This document shows, one piece after another, positions 1 to 9,850 of a stretch of 64,000 nucleotides of DNA. Source of the stretch: Paracoccaceae bacterium (GTDB lineage: Bacteria; Pseudomonadota; Alphaproteobacteria; Rhodobacterales; Rhodobacteraceae); assembly GCA_014872815.1 (NCBI GenBank), contig WKFK01000015.1, positions 558,001 to 622,000 of the forward strand, written 5' to 3'. The position numbers were made by a program, and so were the translations under genes. The notes under the pieces were generated by a model. The model did not search any database and was not told where the DNA came from. It saw nothing but the letters and a program-made list of their open reading frames with translations. Numbering within the stretch: position 1 is the first letter of the stretch; every line of letters starts with the position of its first letter.

Positions 1-198
1 GAGGGCAAAACCGTTGTGGCGGTTCACCATGACCTGACCACGGTGCGCAGCTACTTTGACCGGGTGTTCTTGATCAACACACGCAAGATGGCGGAAGGCA
101 CGGTGGACGACGCGTTTACGTCAGACAACTTGAACCAAACTTACGGCGGGCGTTTGGCGACAGGCCAGATCGACCAACTGGAGCTGACGGCGGGCTAA
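1..198 (+). CDS. Metal (Mn/Fe/Zn) ABC transporter ATP-binding protein, C-terminal part, truncated by window start
   Basis: Frame 1 open from base 1: EGKTVVAVHHDLTTVRSYFDRVFLINTRKMAEG..., an ABC H-loop region ('VHHDL'); directly followed by two metal-type permeases. Confidence 0.85.
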   Translation, partial: EGKTVVAVHHDLTTVRSYFDRVFLINTRKMAEGTVDDAFTSDNLNQTYGGRLATGQIDQLELTAG

Positions 199-201
199 CC
201 C

Positions 202-1407
202 ATGCTTTGGAATGCGTTGACTTTGCAGCTTGGCTACAATGCCACGCTGGTGACCATTGGTGCGACCTTGCTGGGCATCGCGGCGGGGGTGACCGGGACG
301 TTTTTGTACCTACGCAAACGAGCGTTGGTTAGTGATGCGATCAGCCACGCAACCCTGCCCGGTGTCGGCATCGCCTTTATGCTGATGGTGCTTTTGGGCG
401 GCGATGGGCGGGCGTTGCCCGGGCTACTGATAGGCGCGGCGGTGTCTTCCTGGATTGGGTTGCTCTGTGTGAGCTGGCTCACAGGGCGGACGCGCTTGTC
501 CGAAGATGCAGCGATTGGTGCGGTTCTGTCGGTGTTCTTTGGCTTTGGCATTGTGTTGTTGACCGTCATTCAGACCATGGGCGCGGGCCGTGCTGCGGGT
601 TTGGAGAGTTTCCTATTAGGGGCCACAGCGGGCATGTTGTTCAATGATGCCTTGGTGATTGCCTTAGGCGGCGCGCTCACGCTGGTGGCGGTGTTGATTC
701 TTCGGCGTCCGATGGCGTTGTTGGCGTTTGATCCGGAGTATGCGGCGGCGCGGGGCATTAATGTTGGGCGGATGGACCTGGCAATTATGGCGCTCGCTCT
801 TGCGGTGACAGTGATTGGCCTGAAGATTGTGGGGCTGATCCTCATTGTGGCTATGTTGATCATTCCGCCTGTTACAGCGCGGTTCTGGACCGATCGTACA
901 GATCATATGGTCATGATTTCAGGGCTGTGCGGCGGTTTGGCCGCCTGGGCCGGCGCGGCGATTTCCGCAGTGGCACCTGCAATGCCAACCGGCCCGATCA
1001 TTGTGCTGGTGAGCTTTGGCTTGTTCGTTGCGTCGTTGTTTCTGGCACCCAATCGCGGAGTTTTGGCGGCATATCTGCGGCATGTGCGGTTTCAGCGGCG
1101 GGTGCATATGCGTCAAGGATTACTGGCTTTGGCGCAGGGGCAGCCGATCTATGAGGCGTATACGGTGCGGTTGTTGAATCGAGCCGGTCTGGCGCAAGCG
1201 GATGGCGTGCCAACCGAGGCTGGACGGGCGCGGGCGGCGAAGGCTTTGCGGGACGAAAAACGCTGGGAACTGGTGCGGGCTGATCAGGCGTTTGAGAGTG
1301 CCGCAGCGCTTTATGACGGGTTGCGTGATATTGAGACCGTGCTGACCGGCGATCAGATTGCCGAGATAGATCAACGCATTGGCGGACCGCAGGGGGTGGC
1401 ATCATGA
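202..1407 (+). CDS. Metal ABC transporter permease (ABC-3 family) with C-terminal soluble extension resembling a DtxR/MntR-type domain
   Basis: 401 aa ORF; multi-TM ABC-3 permease sequence (TGTFLYLRKRALVSDAISHATLPGVG...), then a hydrophilic tail of about 100 aa. Confidence 0.85.
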   Translation: MLWNALTLQLGYNATLVTIGATLLGIAAGVTGTFLYLRKRALVSDAISHATLPGVGIAFMLMVLLGGDGRALPGLLIGAAVSSWIGLLCVSWLTGRTRLSEDAAIGAVLSVFFGFGIVLLTVIQTMGAGRAAGLESFLLGATAGMLFNDALVIALGGALTLVAVLILRRPMALLAFDPEYAAARGINVGRMDLAIMALALAVTVIGLKIVGLILIVAMLIIPPVTARFWTDRTDHMVMISGLCGGLAAWAGAAISAVAPAMPTGPIIVLVSFGLFVASLFLAPNRGVLAAYLRHVRFQRRVHMRQGLLALAQGQPIYEAYTVRLLNRAGLAQADGVPTEAGRARAAKALRDEKRWELVRADQAFESAAALYDGLRDIETVLTGDQIAEIDQRIGGPQGVAS

Positions 1408-2330
1408 GTGGTGAAGAGTTTGTCCCACTGTCCCTGACGCCGATGTTGATTGGTGTTTTGGCGGCCGTGGCCTGTGCCTTGCCGGGCAATTTTCTGGTGT
1501 TGCGCAAGCAGGCGCTGATTGGGGATGCCATTTCCCACGTGGTGTTGCCGGGCATCGTGGTGGCGTTTTTGATCACCGGCGTGGTGGCGGCAGCCCCGAT
1601 GATGCTGGGCGCGGCGGGGGCGGCTTTGGTGTCCGTGGTGATGATTGAAGCCATTCGACGGTTGGGCAACATCGAGCCTGGCGCGGCGATGGGGCTAACC
1701 TTTACGACATTGTTTGCGGCTGGTGTTTTGCTTTTGGAGCAAAGTGATACGTCCTCTGTGCATCTGGACGTAGAGCACGCGCTGTATGGTAATCTGGAGA
1801 GCCTGATCTGGCTCGACGCGATTGGTTGGAAAAGTCTGCTTGATCCCGTTGCTTTGGCCGGTTTGCCGTCGGAGTTAGGTCGGGTTGTGATCGCGTTGCT
1901 CGGTGTTTGTGCGTTCTTGTGGTTATTTTGGCGACCATTGGTGTTGTCCACGTTTGATGAGAGCTTTGCGCAGGCCATGGGTATTGCGACCAATCGTTTG
2001 GGCGTGGCGCTTGTGATGGTGGCAGCTCTGGCGGCGGTGGCGGCGTTTGATGCGGTGGGGTCGATCATCGTGATCGCGATGTTCATTTGCCCACCGGCGG
2101 CGGCGCGATTGATGACCAACCGGTTGGAGCATCAAGTGGCGTGGAGTGTTGTTTTTGCAGTGCTTTCTGCGGTCTTAGGCTATGTCTTTGCCGGATACGG
2201 GCCATTGTGGCTGGGCTTTGACAATGCGGTGAGCGCGGCGGGTATGATAGCGACCGTATCTGGACTTATTCTTGCTTTGGCAGCGTGTTTTGCACCCCAC
2301 CGCCATCGCAGCAGGGCGCCTGTAGTTTAG
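1404..2330 (+). CDS. Metal ABC transporter permease (ABC-3 family)
   Basis: 308 aa ORF overlapping the previous stop (ATGA); GNFLVLRKQALIGDAISHVVLPGIV motif of ABC-3 permeases. Confidence 0.88.
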   Translation: MSGEEFVPLSLTPMLIGVLAAVACALPGNFLVLRKQALIGDAISHVVLPGIVVAFLITGVVAAAPMMLGAAGAALVSVVMIEAIRRLGNIEPGAAMGLTFTTLFAAGVLLLEQSDTSSVHLDVEHALYGNLESLIWLDAIGWKSLLDPVALAGLPSELGRVVIALLGVCAFLWLFWRPLVLSTFDESFAQAMGIATNRLGVALVMVAALAAVAAFDAVGSIIVIAMFICPPAAARLMTNRLEHQVAWSVVFAVLSAVLGYVFAGYGPLWLGFDNAVSAAGMIATVSGLILALAACFAPHRHRSRAPVV

Positions 2331-4060
2331 GCCGCTTGTTGGGTGTTGTCGCCGGCGAGGCGGCTCCAGGCGTCATATTGCGCGAGGAAGACCTCGCCGC
2401 TGAGATCATCCAGGAAATGGCTGCGGTTGAGACGGTCCATAACGGGGCCTTTGACCTCTGAGAAGTGCAGGCGGATGTTGAGCTCTTTGAGGCGGGAGTT
2501 GATCGCCTCCAGACTTTCCAGCGCGCTCATGTCGATTTCATTCACAGCCGAGGCCATGAGTACCACATCGGTGATCGGCTGGTCACAGACGACACGGTCA
2601 TAGACGTAGTCCTCCAAGAAGCGTGCGTTGGCGAAATACAGGCTCTCATCAATGCGTAGCGTGACCAAGTGCGGTGCGGTTTTTACCTTATGCCGCAGGA
2701 TGTTACGGAAGTGCTGTGTTCCGGGCACAAGGCCAACCTCTGCCACATGCGGACGGCTGGTTTTGTAGAGATGCAGCGCGATGGACAGGATCACACCGGC
2801 GCTGACACCAACCTCGACACCAAGGCCCAAAGTGAGGGCTATGGTGGTGGCGACGGCGGCAAAATCAACGCGGGAGTAGCCCCAAGCGTGGCGCAGGATG
2901 GAGAGATCCACGAGGCTGAGCACGGCGACGATGATTGTGGCGGCCAGGGTGGCCTTGGGCAGGAAGAACAACAGCGGGGTCAGGAAGAGAGCGGCACCGG
3001 CGATGCCGATGGCGGTGAAGGCACCGGCGGCGGGGGTTTGGGCGCCTGCGTCGAAGTTTACAACAGAGCGGGCGAAGCCACCGGTGACCGGATAACCACC
3101 TGAAATCGCTGAGGCAATGTTGGAGGTGCCGAGGCCGATGAGTTCCTGATCCGGGTCGATGCGCTGGCGGCGTTTGGCCGCAAGGGTTTGTGCGACGGAA
3201 ACGCTTTCGACAAAGCCGATGATGGAGATCAGGAGGGCGGCCAAGAAAAGTTGGGACCACAAGTCTGGGGAGAAGCTGGGGGCCGAAAGTGGCGGGAGAC
3301 CGGTTGGAACCGTGCCGACAATTGCCACACCTTTTCCCGCAAGGTCAAAGGCATAGACGGAAAGTGTGGTTGCGGCAACGGCGGCGACGGGACCGGCTTT
3401 GGTGAGGACGTCCGCGAGGCGAGGACCGACGCCGAGTTTGAGCAGGAGCGGTTTCAGACCTTTGCGTGTCCAGAAGAGGAAGGCCAAGGCAGTGGCGCCG
3501 AGAGTTGCGGTGTAGAGGTTGGTTTCCGGCAAATGGGCCACCAACGACCCTAGCAATTCGGGCAAAGTGTGGCCGTGCGCAGAGACGCCGAGGATGTGCT
3601 TCAACTGGCTGGTTGCGATCAGGATTCCGGAGGCGGTTATGAAGCCTGCGATCACCGGATGGGATAGGAAGTTGGCAAGGAATCCAAGGCGTAAGAGGCC
3701 CATCAAAGTGAGCATCACCCCGGACATGAAGGCCAGTGTGATCGCCGCGAGCAGGTACTCTGTGGTGCCTTGTAAAGCGAGGTTGCCGAGGGCGGCGGCG
3801 GTCATCAGGGAGACCACGGCGACGGGGCCGACGGCGAGCACGCGGGAGGTGCCGAAGATCGCGTAGGCGACCAAAGGCAGGATGGAGGCATAAAGCCCCA
3901 CTTCGGGCGGTAGACCGGCAAGCAGGGCGTAGGCCAGTGACTGCGGAATCAGCATGATTGTCACGATCACGGCAGCCATGAGGTCCGCGCCAAGTATCTG
4001 ACGGTCATATGTTTTTGCCCATTCTAGGATGGGGAGGTAACGCTTGAGCTGCTGTGGCAT
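2327..4060 (-). CDS. SulP/SLC26-family anion (sulfate-type) permease with C-terminal STAS domain
   Basis: ORF runs to 4177, but the start is placed at M40 (4060; MPQQLKRYLPILEWAKTYD) because a palindromic operator lies at 4095-4112. QSLAYALLAGLPPEVGLYASILP is a SulP signature. Confidence 0.9.
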   Translation of the reverse strand: MPQQLKRYLPILEWAKTYDRQILGADLMAAVIVTIMLIPQSLAYALLAGLPPEVGLYASILPLVAYAIFGTSRVLAVGPVAVVSLMTAAALGNLALQGTTEYLLAAITLAFMSGVMLTLMGLLRLGFLANFLSHPVIAGFITASGILIATSQLKHILGVSAHGHTLPELLGSLVAHLPETNLYTATLGATALAFLFWTRKGLKPLLLKLGVGPRLADVLTKAGPVAAVAATTLSVYAFDLAGKGVAIVGTVPTGLPPLSAPSFSPDLWSQLFLAALLISIIGFVESVSVAQTLAAKRRQRIDPDQELIGLGTSNIASAISGGYPVTGGFARSVVNFDAGAQTPAAGAFTAIGIAGAALFLTPLLFFLPKATLAATIIVAVLSLVDLSILRHAWGYSRVDFAAVATTIALTLGLGVEVGVSAGVILSIALHLYKTSRPHVAEVGLVPGTQHFRNILRHKVKTAPHLVTLRIDESLYFANARFLEDYVYDRVVCDQPITDVVLMASAVNEIDMSALESLEAINSRLKELNIRLHFSEVKGPVMDRLNRSHFLDDLSGEVFLAQYDAWSRLAGDNTQQAA

Positions 4061-4094
4061 AGGGGCCTCATGAGAGTCGCGGTTGCGCTCTATA

Positions 4095-4112
4095 TATTCC
4101 AAAATTGGAATA
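4095..4112. promoter_or_regulatory. Palindrome TATTCCAA-AA-TTGGAATA matching SqrR-type operator consensus ATTC-N8-GAAT (4096-4111)
   Basis: Direct reading; 8-bp perfect arms, about 35 nt upstream of the SulP start codon. Confidence 0.65.
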
Positions 4113-4191
4113 AGAAAACCCTTACAGGCAAACTTGTCGGAAAAATAACGGTGCGGCTCAAAGGTTAACGCAGTCAAATCGAAAAATCGGG

Positions 4192-4235
4192 ACGTCGGTA
4201 TTACGTCGGTATTACGTCGGTATCCCGTCGGTATT
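4192..4235. repeat. Four tandem copies of an 11-bp unit (ACGTCGGTATT)
   Basis: acgtcggtatt/acgtcggtatt/acgtcggtatc/ccgtcggtatt read directly. Confidence 0.9.
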
Positions 4236-4323
4236 GCGACAGTGCAAAAATTGACGTCAACGTGAGGTTAACGGGCCTGTCATGCGTGCGGCCCGGAGCG
4301 ATGTGCCCCGAGCCGCAGAGGTT

Positions 4324-5676
4324 TTAGGCGGCCGCGAAGCCGGTGTCCAAAGCGGAGAGTATGGTGTTCACCTCGTCCTCGGAAATGGTCAGCGGTGGCG
4401 ACATCAGGATGTTGTGTGCGCCCAGACGCACCATGGAGCCGGCCTGATAGGTGGCCTCATGGATCTTCTTCATGGTGGCCATGTCCATCGGGGTTTTGGC
4501 GGCGGCGTCAGAGACCAGCTCGATGCCTGTCATCAGGCCGTGGCCGCCACGTACGTCACCGATGATGTCGTATTTCTGAGCCAGCTTTTTGACGCCCTCA
4601 AACAGCTGCGTGCCACGGGCGGCGGCGTTGGCTTTCAGGTCCAGACGGGTGGTCTCTGCCAAAGTGGCAATCACGGCAGCGGAGCCTACCGGATGGGCGG
4701 AGTAGGTGTAGCCGTGGAAGATGCTCGCCTCGCCGCTCTGGTCGTTTTCAAACACGTCGGCGACTTTGTCGCCCACCATGCAGGCACCAACCGGGAAATA
4801 GCCGGAGGTGATGCCCTTGGCGGTGGTCATCATGTCAGGCTGCACACCCCAGTGCCGAGCACCGGACCAGTCGCCGGTGCGGCCAAAGCCGGTGATGACT
4901 TCGTCAGAGATCATCAGGATGCCATGGCGATCACAAATCTCGCGCATGAGCTTCATGAAGCTGGCGTCCGGCACGATCACACCACCCGCTCCCTGGATCG
5001 GCTCCATGATGAAGGCGGCGATGGTTTTGGGGTCTTGGAAGGCAATCTCGTCCTCAAACGCGGCGGCGATGTTTTGCGCCAACTGGGCCGGATCGGTTTC
5101 GTTGAATGGGTTGCGGTAGGGGTAGGGCGACGGCAGGTGGAAACAGCCGGGCAGCAGCGGTTCGTAGTTGATGCGGAAACGGTTGTTGCCATTCACCGAC
5201 GCGCCGCCAAAGTGGGTGCCGTGGTAGCCTTTCTTGAGGCTGATGAATTTGGTGCGGGTCGGCTCGCCGCGCAGACGGTGGTACTGGCGGGAGAGACGCA
5301 GGGCGGTTTCCACCGAGTCCGAGCCACCGGAGGTGAAGAACACACGCGACATGCCGTCCTCAGCGAAGAATTCACGTACCGCATAGGAGGCCTCAATAGC
5401 AGGCGGATTCGAGGTGCCCGCGAAAGCGGAGTAATACGGCAGATCGTAGAGCTGTTTGGCGATGGCCTCTTTCACCACGTCGTTGGAGTAGCCGAGGTTG
5501 ACGCACCATAAGCCGCCTACGGCGTCCACGGTGGAATGGCCGTCGATGTCGGTGATGTTCACACCTTCCGCGCCTTTGATGATCTTGGGCGGGGTACTGT
5601 GGCTGTCCGCTGGGGCGCCCATCGGATGCCAGAGATGGCGGGCGTTGTTTTCCGTCAGGAAGTTGTCGTCTTTCAT
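4324..5676 (-). CDS. Class III (omega) pyridoxal-phosphate aminotransferase
   Basis: 450 aa; LWHPMGAPADSHSTPPKII..., ISDEVITGFGRTGDWSGARHWGVQPDMMTTAKGITSGYFPVGA. Confidence 0.88.
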   Translation of the reverse strand: MKDDNFLTENNARHLWHPMGAPADSHSTPPKIIKGAEGVNITDIDGHSTVDAVGGLWCVNLGYSNDVVKEAIAKQLYDLPYYSAFAGTSNPPAIEASYAVREFFAEDGMSRVFFTSGGSDSVETALRLSRQYHRLRGEPTRTKFISLKKGYHGTHFGGASVNGNNRFRINYEPLLPGCFHLPSPYPYRNPFNETDPAQLAQNIAAAFEDEIAFQDPKTIAAFIMEPIQGAGGVIVPDASFMKLMREICDRHGILMISDEVITGFGRTGDWSGARHWGVQPDMMTTAKGITSGYFPVGACMVGDKVADVFENDQSGEASIFHGYTYSAHPVGSAAVIATLAETTRLDLKANAAARGTQLFEGVKKLAQKYDIIGDVRGGHGLMTGIELVSDAAAKTPMDMATMKKIHEATYQAGSMVRLGAHNILMSPPLTISEDEVNTILSALDTGFAAA

Positions 5677-5733
5677 GGCTGTGCTCCCTTGTCTGCCGGG
5701 GTTCTCAAGTCAGTGATTCCCGCAGGTCAAAAA

Positions 5734-5745
5734 ATTTGATCAAAT
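5734..5745. promoter_or_regulatory. 12-bp perfect palindrome ATTTGATCAAAT upstream of the aminotransferase
   Basis: Direct reading; about 58 nt upstream of the start at 5676 (minus strand). Confidence 0.4.
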
Positions 5746-5864
5746 ATTGCAGGGCGCGGATTCTCTGTCCAGTGGGCGCGTGACCTGAGGGCGGGAAAAA
5801 CTGCCTAAGCCAAGCGTGTAATCTTGGTGGTAGAATCAAAGGGGAACATGCTAGATTTCGTCTT

Positions 5865-7778
5865 ATGCCTGTGGATAACCCCAATATAAGCTCCGAAAAC
5901 GCTCCTTCCTTGCCGGTTATTCGGCAACTGGACGACGCCGCGATAAACCGAATTGCTGCCGGTGAGGTGGTCGAACGTCCCGCTTCTGCGGTGAAGGAAC
6001 TGGTGGAAAACGCCATTGATGCGGGCAGTCGGCGGATCGAGATTGCCTATGCTGATGGTGGCAAGACGTTGATCCGGATCACCGATGACGGTTGCGGGAT
6101 CACAGAAGAACAGCTCCCGTTGGCATTGTCCCGCCATGCGACATCTAAGATTGATGGCACAGACCTGCTCGACATCCACACTTTTGGGTTTCGTGGAGAG
6201 GCTTTGCCATCACTGGGCGCGGTGGGCCGTTTGAGCATCACCAGCCGGGTTGGCAAAGCGCCTGCGGCGCAGATTTCCGTGGAAGGCGGCGCGATGAGCG
6301 CGGTGAAACCGGCCGCACTGTCCGGCGGCACGATCGTGGAGCTGCGTGATCTGTTTTATGCCACGCCCGCGCGGTTGAAATTTATGCGGTCTGATCGGGC
6401 AGAGGCGCAGGCGATCACCGATGTGGTCAAGCGGCTGGCGATGGCGGAGCCGTTTGTGGGCTTCACCCTACGCGATGTGACCGGCGGCGGAGACGGCCGT
6501 GTGACCTTCCGCGTGGAGGCTGAAAACGGTGATCTGTTTGATGCGCTGCATGGCCGGCTGGCGCGGATCTTGGGCAAGGAGTTTGCCGACAACGCGTTGA
6601 AGATTGATGCGGAGCGGGAAGGGCTGCGGCTGATTGGCTATGCGGCGTTGCCGACTTATTCGCGCGGGTCTTCGGTGGCGCAGTATCTGTTTGTGAACGG
6701 GCGTCCGGTGAAGGACAAATTGCTCGTGGGCGCGCTGCGCGGGGCGTATTTTGACTATCTGAGCCGGGATCGCCATCCGGCGGCGGCGCTGTTCATTGAT
6801 TGTGATCCGCATCTGGTGGATGTGAACGTGCATCCAGCCAAGTCCGAAGTGCGGTTCCGCGATCCGGGATTGGCGCGGGGGCTGATTGTCTCCAGCCTGC
6901 GCCATGCGTTGGCCGAAGCGGGGCATCGCGCGTCGACGACCGTGGCGAATTCGACTCTGGATGCGTTTAAGCCTGAACCTCTCGGCAATATGGGCGCTTT
7001 GGGGGCGACGACGAGCACGCCTGCGGGACCTGCGCGAGTTTATCAGATGGATCGGCCTTCGCTCGGTGCGCGCACAGCGGCCTATCAGGCGCAGGCGCCA
7101 CTGACGCAAGAGCCGGGCTTTGCGGACCTGACCGAGGCTTACTCCGCTCGGGTCGAGCCGGTGGAGACCGAGGTGGCACAGGAGGTGTCTGCCGAAGGGT
7201 TGCCGCTGGGCGCTGCGCGGGCGCAGGTGCATGAGAATTACATCGTGGCGCAGACAGAAACTGGCATGGTGATTGTTGATCAGCACGCGGCGCATGAGCG
7301 GCTGGTCTACGAAAAGCTGAAACGTCAGATGGCCGAAAATGGCGTCGCGGCGCAGGCTTTGTTGATCCCAGAGATTGTTGAGCTCTCGGAGGGCGACTGT
7401 GCGCGGATCATGACCGTGGCCGATGACCTTTCGAAGCTGGGGCTGACGATTGAGGCCTTTGGCGGCGGCGCGGTGGCGGTGCGCGAAACCCCTGCTTTGC
7501 TAGGTGAAGTCAATGCGCGGGCTATGGTGCTTGATATTCTTGATGAGTTGGATGACGCGGGCGAGAGCATGTTGGTGCAGGCCAAGCTTGAGGCGATCCT
7601 CAGTCGGGTGGCCTGTCACGGCTCGATCCGGTCGGGACGGCGGATGCGCGGCGAAGAGATGAACGCGCTGCTGCGGGAGATGGAGGCGACGCCACATTCG
7701 GGGCAATGCAACCACGGGCGGCCGACTTATGTGGAATTGAAACTGGCCGATATTGAGCGGCTGTTTGGACGGACGTGA
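5865..7778 (+). CDS. mutL: DNA mismatch repair protein MutL
   Basis: 637 aa; [36 protein letters not shown] (GHKL ATPase) and C-terminal [43 protein letters not shown]. Confidence 0.97.
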   Translation: MPVDNPNISSENAPSLPVIRQLDDAAINRIAAGEVVERPASAVKELVENAIDAGSRRIEIAYADGGKTLIRITDDGCGITEEQLPLALSRHATSKIDGTDLLDIHTFGFRGEALPSLGAVGRLSITSRVGKAPAAQISVEGGAMSAVKPAALSGGTIVELRDLFYATPARLKFMRSDRAEAQAITDVVKRLAMAEPFVGFTLRDVTGGGDGRVTFRVEAENGDLFDALHGRLARILGKEFADNALKIDAEREGLRLIGYAALPTYSRGSSVAQYLFVNGRPVKDKLLVGALRGAYFDYLSRDRHPAAALFIDCDPHLVDVNVHPAKSEVRFRDPGLARGLIVSSLRHALAEAGHRASTTVANSTLDAFKPEPLGNMGALGATTSTPAGPARVYQMDRPSLGARTAAYQAQAPLTQEPGFADLTEAYSARVEPVETEVAQEVSAEGLPLGAARAQVHENYIVAQTETGMVIVDQHAAHERLVYEKLKRQMAENGVAAQALLIPEIVELSEGDCARIMTVADDLSKLGLTIEAFGGGAVAVRETPALLGEVNARAMVLDILDELDDAGESMLVQAKLEAILSRVACHGSIRSGRRMRGEEMNALLREMEATPHSGQCNHGRPTYVELKLADIERLFGRT

Positions 7779-9097
7779 TGGACGGTATGGACGTGGCAAT
7801 TGCCAACATGGAGACGCTGGCGCTGTATGCGGCGGCGGGGATTGGTCTGGCGGTTCTGGTGCTGTTTTTGCTGCTGCGCGGGGCCGGGCAGAAACGTGCA
7901 GAGCGGACCGAGGCGGTGATTGCCCAGCACATGGGGCAGATGGTGCAGCGGGTGGATCAACTGGCCACCGGGCAGGCGCATCTGGATGGGAACTTGCAGG
8001 CGCAGGCGCAGTCTCAGGGGCAGATTGCCACGCTGATGGAGCAGCGGTTGGGGGAGGTGCAGGTCAATATGCACGAGAACCTTGCCAAGGTGCAGCGCAG
8101 CACCGGAGAAAACCTCGCCAGCATGCAGCAGAAGATGGCGGATACGATGGCCGCACAGCAGCTGCAGATGCAGGAGAACCTGGCCAATATGCAGATGCGG
8201 ACGGGGCAGGCGTTAAATGAGATGCAGGAGAAGCTGAACGCGTCTTTGAGTGGCAATGCCAAGCAAACCGCGACGTCACTGACGCAGTTGCAGGAACGTC
8301 TGCAAACCATCGACAAAGCGCAGGAAAACATCACGCGACTGAGCGGCGATGTGCTGAGCCTGCAGGACATTCTGAGCAACAAACAAACCCGTGGGGCCTT
8401 TGGAGAAATCCAACTGACGGACATTGTCAGCAAGGCGTTGCCAAGTGACAGCTACGCGCTGCAACACACACTGTCTAACGGTAAGCGGGCGGACTGTCTG
8501 ATCCATCTGCCCAACCCGCCGGGGCCAATTGTGATCGACAGCAAGTTCCCGTTGGAGGCCTATGAGCTCTTGCGCAATGCCGAAACGCAGGGGCAGCTGA
8601 ATGAGGCGGCGCGGATGCTGCGCACCTCGGTGAAGAAACACATCAAGGACATCTCGGAGAAATATATCATCGAGGGAGAAACCGCCGACGGGGCGTTGAT
8701 GTTCCTGCCAAGCGAAGCGGTCTATGCGGAGCTGCACGCCAACTTCCCTGAACTGGTGCGCGAAGGCTTTGCGGCGCGGGTGTGGATTGTCTCGCCGACC
8801 ACTTGCATGGCGACGCTCAACACCATGCGGGCGATCCTGAAAGACGCGCGGATGCGCGAGCAGGCGGGCGCGATCCGCAAGGAGTTGGGTTTGCTCTATG
8901 CGGATGTGGAGCGTTTGGGCACGCGGGTGGAGAACCTGGATCGCCATTTTGGCCAGGCGGCCAAAGACATCAGCGAGATCAAGATCAGCGCCGACAAAGC
9001 CGGACGGCGGGCGCGGCGGCTCGACAACTTTGATTTCGAAGAGCTGGCGCAGACGGACGACGACAAAGTGGTGCCTTTGACTAAGCCGGATCCTTAA
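7775..9097 (+). CDS. rmuC: DNA recombination protein RmuC
   Basis: 440 aa; N-terminal TM, coiled coil, then [11 protein letters not shown]..., [12 protein letters not shown] (RmuC nuclease-like core). Start is GTG 7775 or ATG 7778. Confidence 0.92.
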   Translation: MMDGMDVAIANMETLALYAAAGIGLAVLVLFLLLRGAGQKRAERTEAVIAQHMGQMVQRVDQLATGQAHLDGNLQAQAQSQGQIATLMEQRLGEVQVNMHENLAKVQRSTGENLASMQQKMADTMAAQQLQMQENLANMQMRTGQALNEMQEKLNASLSGNAKQTATSLTQLQERLQTIDKAQENITRLSGDVLSLQDILSNKQTRGAFGEIQLTDIVSKALPSDSYALQHTLSNGKRADCLIHLPNPPGPIVIDSKFPLEAYELLRNAETQGQLNEAARMLRTSVKKHIKDISEKYIIEGETADGALMFLPSEAVYAELHANFPELVREGFAARVWIVSPTTCMATLNTMRAILKDARMREQAGAIRKELGLLYADVERLGTRVENLDRHFGQAAKDISEIKISADKAGRRARRLDNFDFEELAQTDDDKVVPLTKPDP

Positions 9098-9101
9098 GTC
9101 T

Positions 9102-9145
9102 CTTCTCATTCGTCAAATATCCCGGGGTCCGGGGCAGCGCCCCGG
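9102..9145 (-). repeat. Dispersed GC-rich repeat, copy 1
   Basis: Reverse complement reads CCGGGGCGCTGCCCCGGACCCCGGGATATTTGACGAATGAGAAG. Confidence 0.65.
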
Positions 9146-9229
9146 CCACCAGAAACAGTTTGCGCCATGTCAAAGACGTGAGGCATGCTGGTTGCAACAC
9201 TGGGCGAAACCAGATGGGAGACGCGAAAA

Positions 9230-9556
9230 ATGCTTGAGATTTCTGCATGGAAGGTGGCGCAGGTTGTGCTTATGTCCCGGGAGTTGGACCGGGCTGAAGG
9301 CGAGTTGCGCGCGTTTATTGACCGGCTGAATGAAGACGAACAAGCCAGCCTTGTTGCGGTGATGTGGATCGGACGGGACAGCTTTATGGCCGATGATCTG
9401 GCTGAAGCGATCATGACCGCCAAAACTGAAAACACCGTGCCAACTGCCGACTACGTGCTGGGCTCGCCACATCTGTCTGATCATCTGGAAAATGGCATGG
9501 AAGCGCTGGGCATTTCCCTGTCTGAAGAGGAAGATGACCTGGTGCGCAAAGGCTAG
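9230..9556 (+). CDS. DUF3775-type conserved hypothetical protein
   Basis: MLEISAWKVAQVVLMSRELDRAEGELRAFIDRLNEDEQASLVAVMWIGRD; in-frame ATG at 9230 preceded by a purine-rich RBS. Confidence 0.75.
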   Translation: MLEISAWKVAQVVLMSRELDRAEGELRAFIDRLNEDEQASLVAVMWIGRDSFMADDLAEAIMTAKTENTVPTADYVLGSPHLSDHLENGMEALGISLSEEEDDLVRKG

Positions 9557-9850
9557 CGGCCGGAAAGTCGCGTCATTTGCGTGGCAAGACTTGCGATAAT
9601 CTGCCAACCATTTTGGGATCCGTGCCAAGCTCTGGCGCGGGTCTTTACGTTTTGGAAACCGCTTCTTATCTGCGCGTTAAGAGGGAAGGTTGATGCGTCT
9701 GATCGCAGCCTAACCCACTGACTTCGCGCCTGTTTTTCAAAGAAACATCCGCACCCTGCATTTGGCGGGCGGTGCCCTCTTGTCTTGTGTCTGAGCCTGT
9801 CAACCCAAGGGGCGGCGTTGGGAGGTTTGTTCGGAAGAAGGAGGTCGCCC

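Noticed and set aside
7775-9097. Repeated ENL(A/x)xxQ heptad pattern in RmuC as a DNA repeat
   Set aside because: Explained by the normal coiled-coil region of RmuC proteins.
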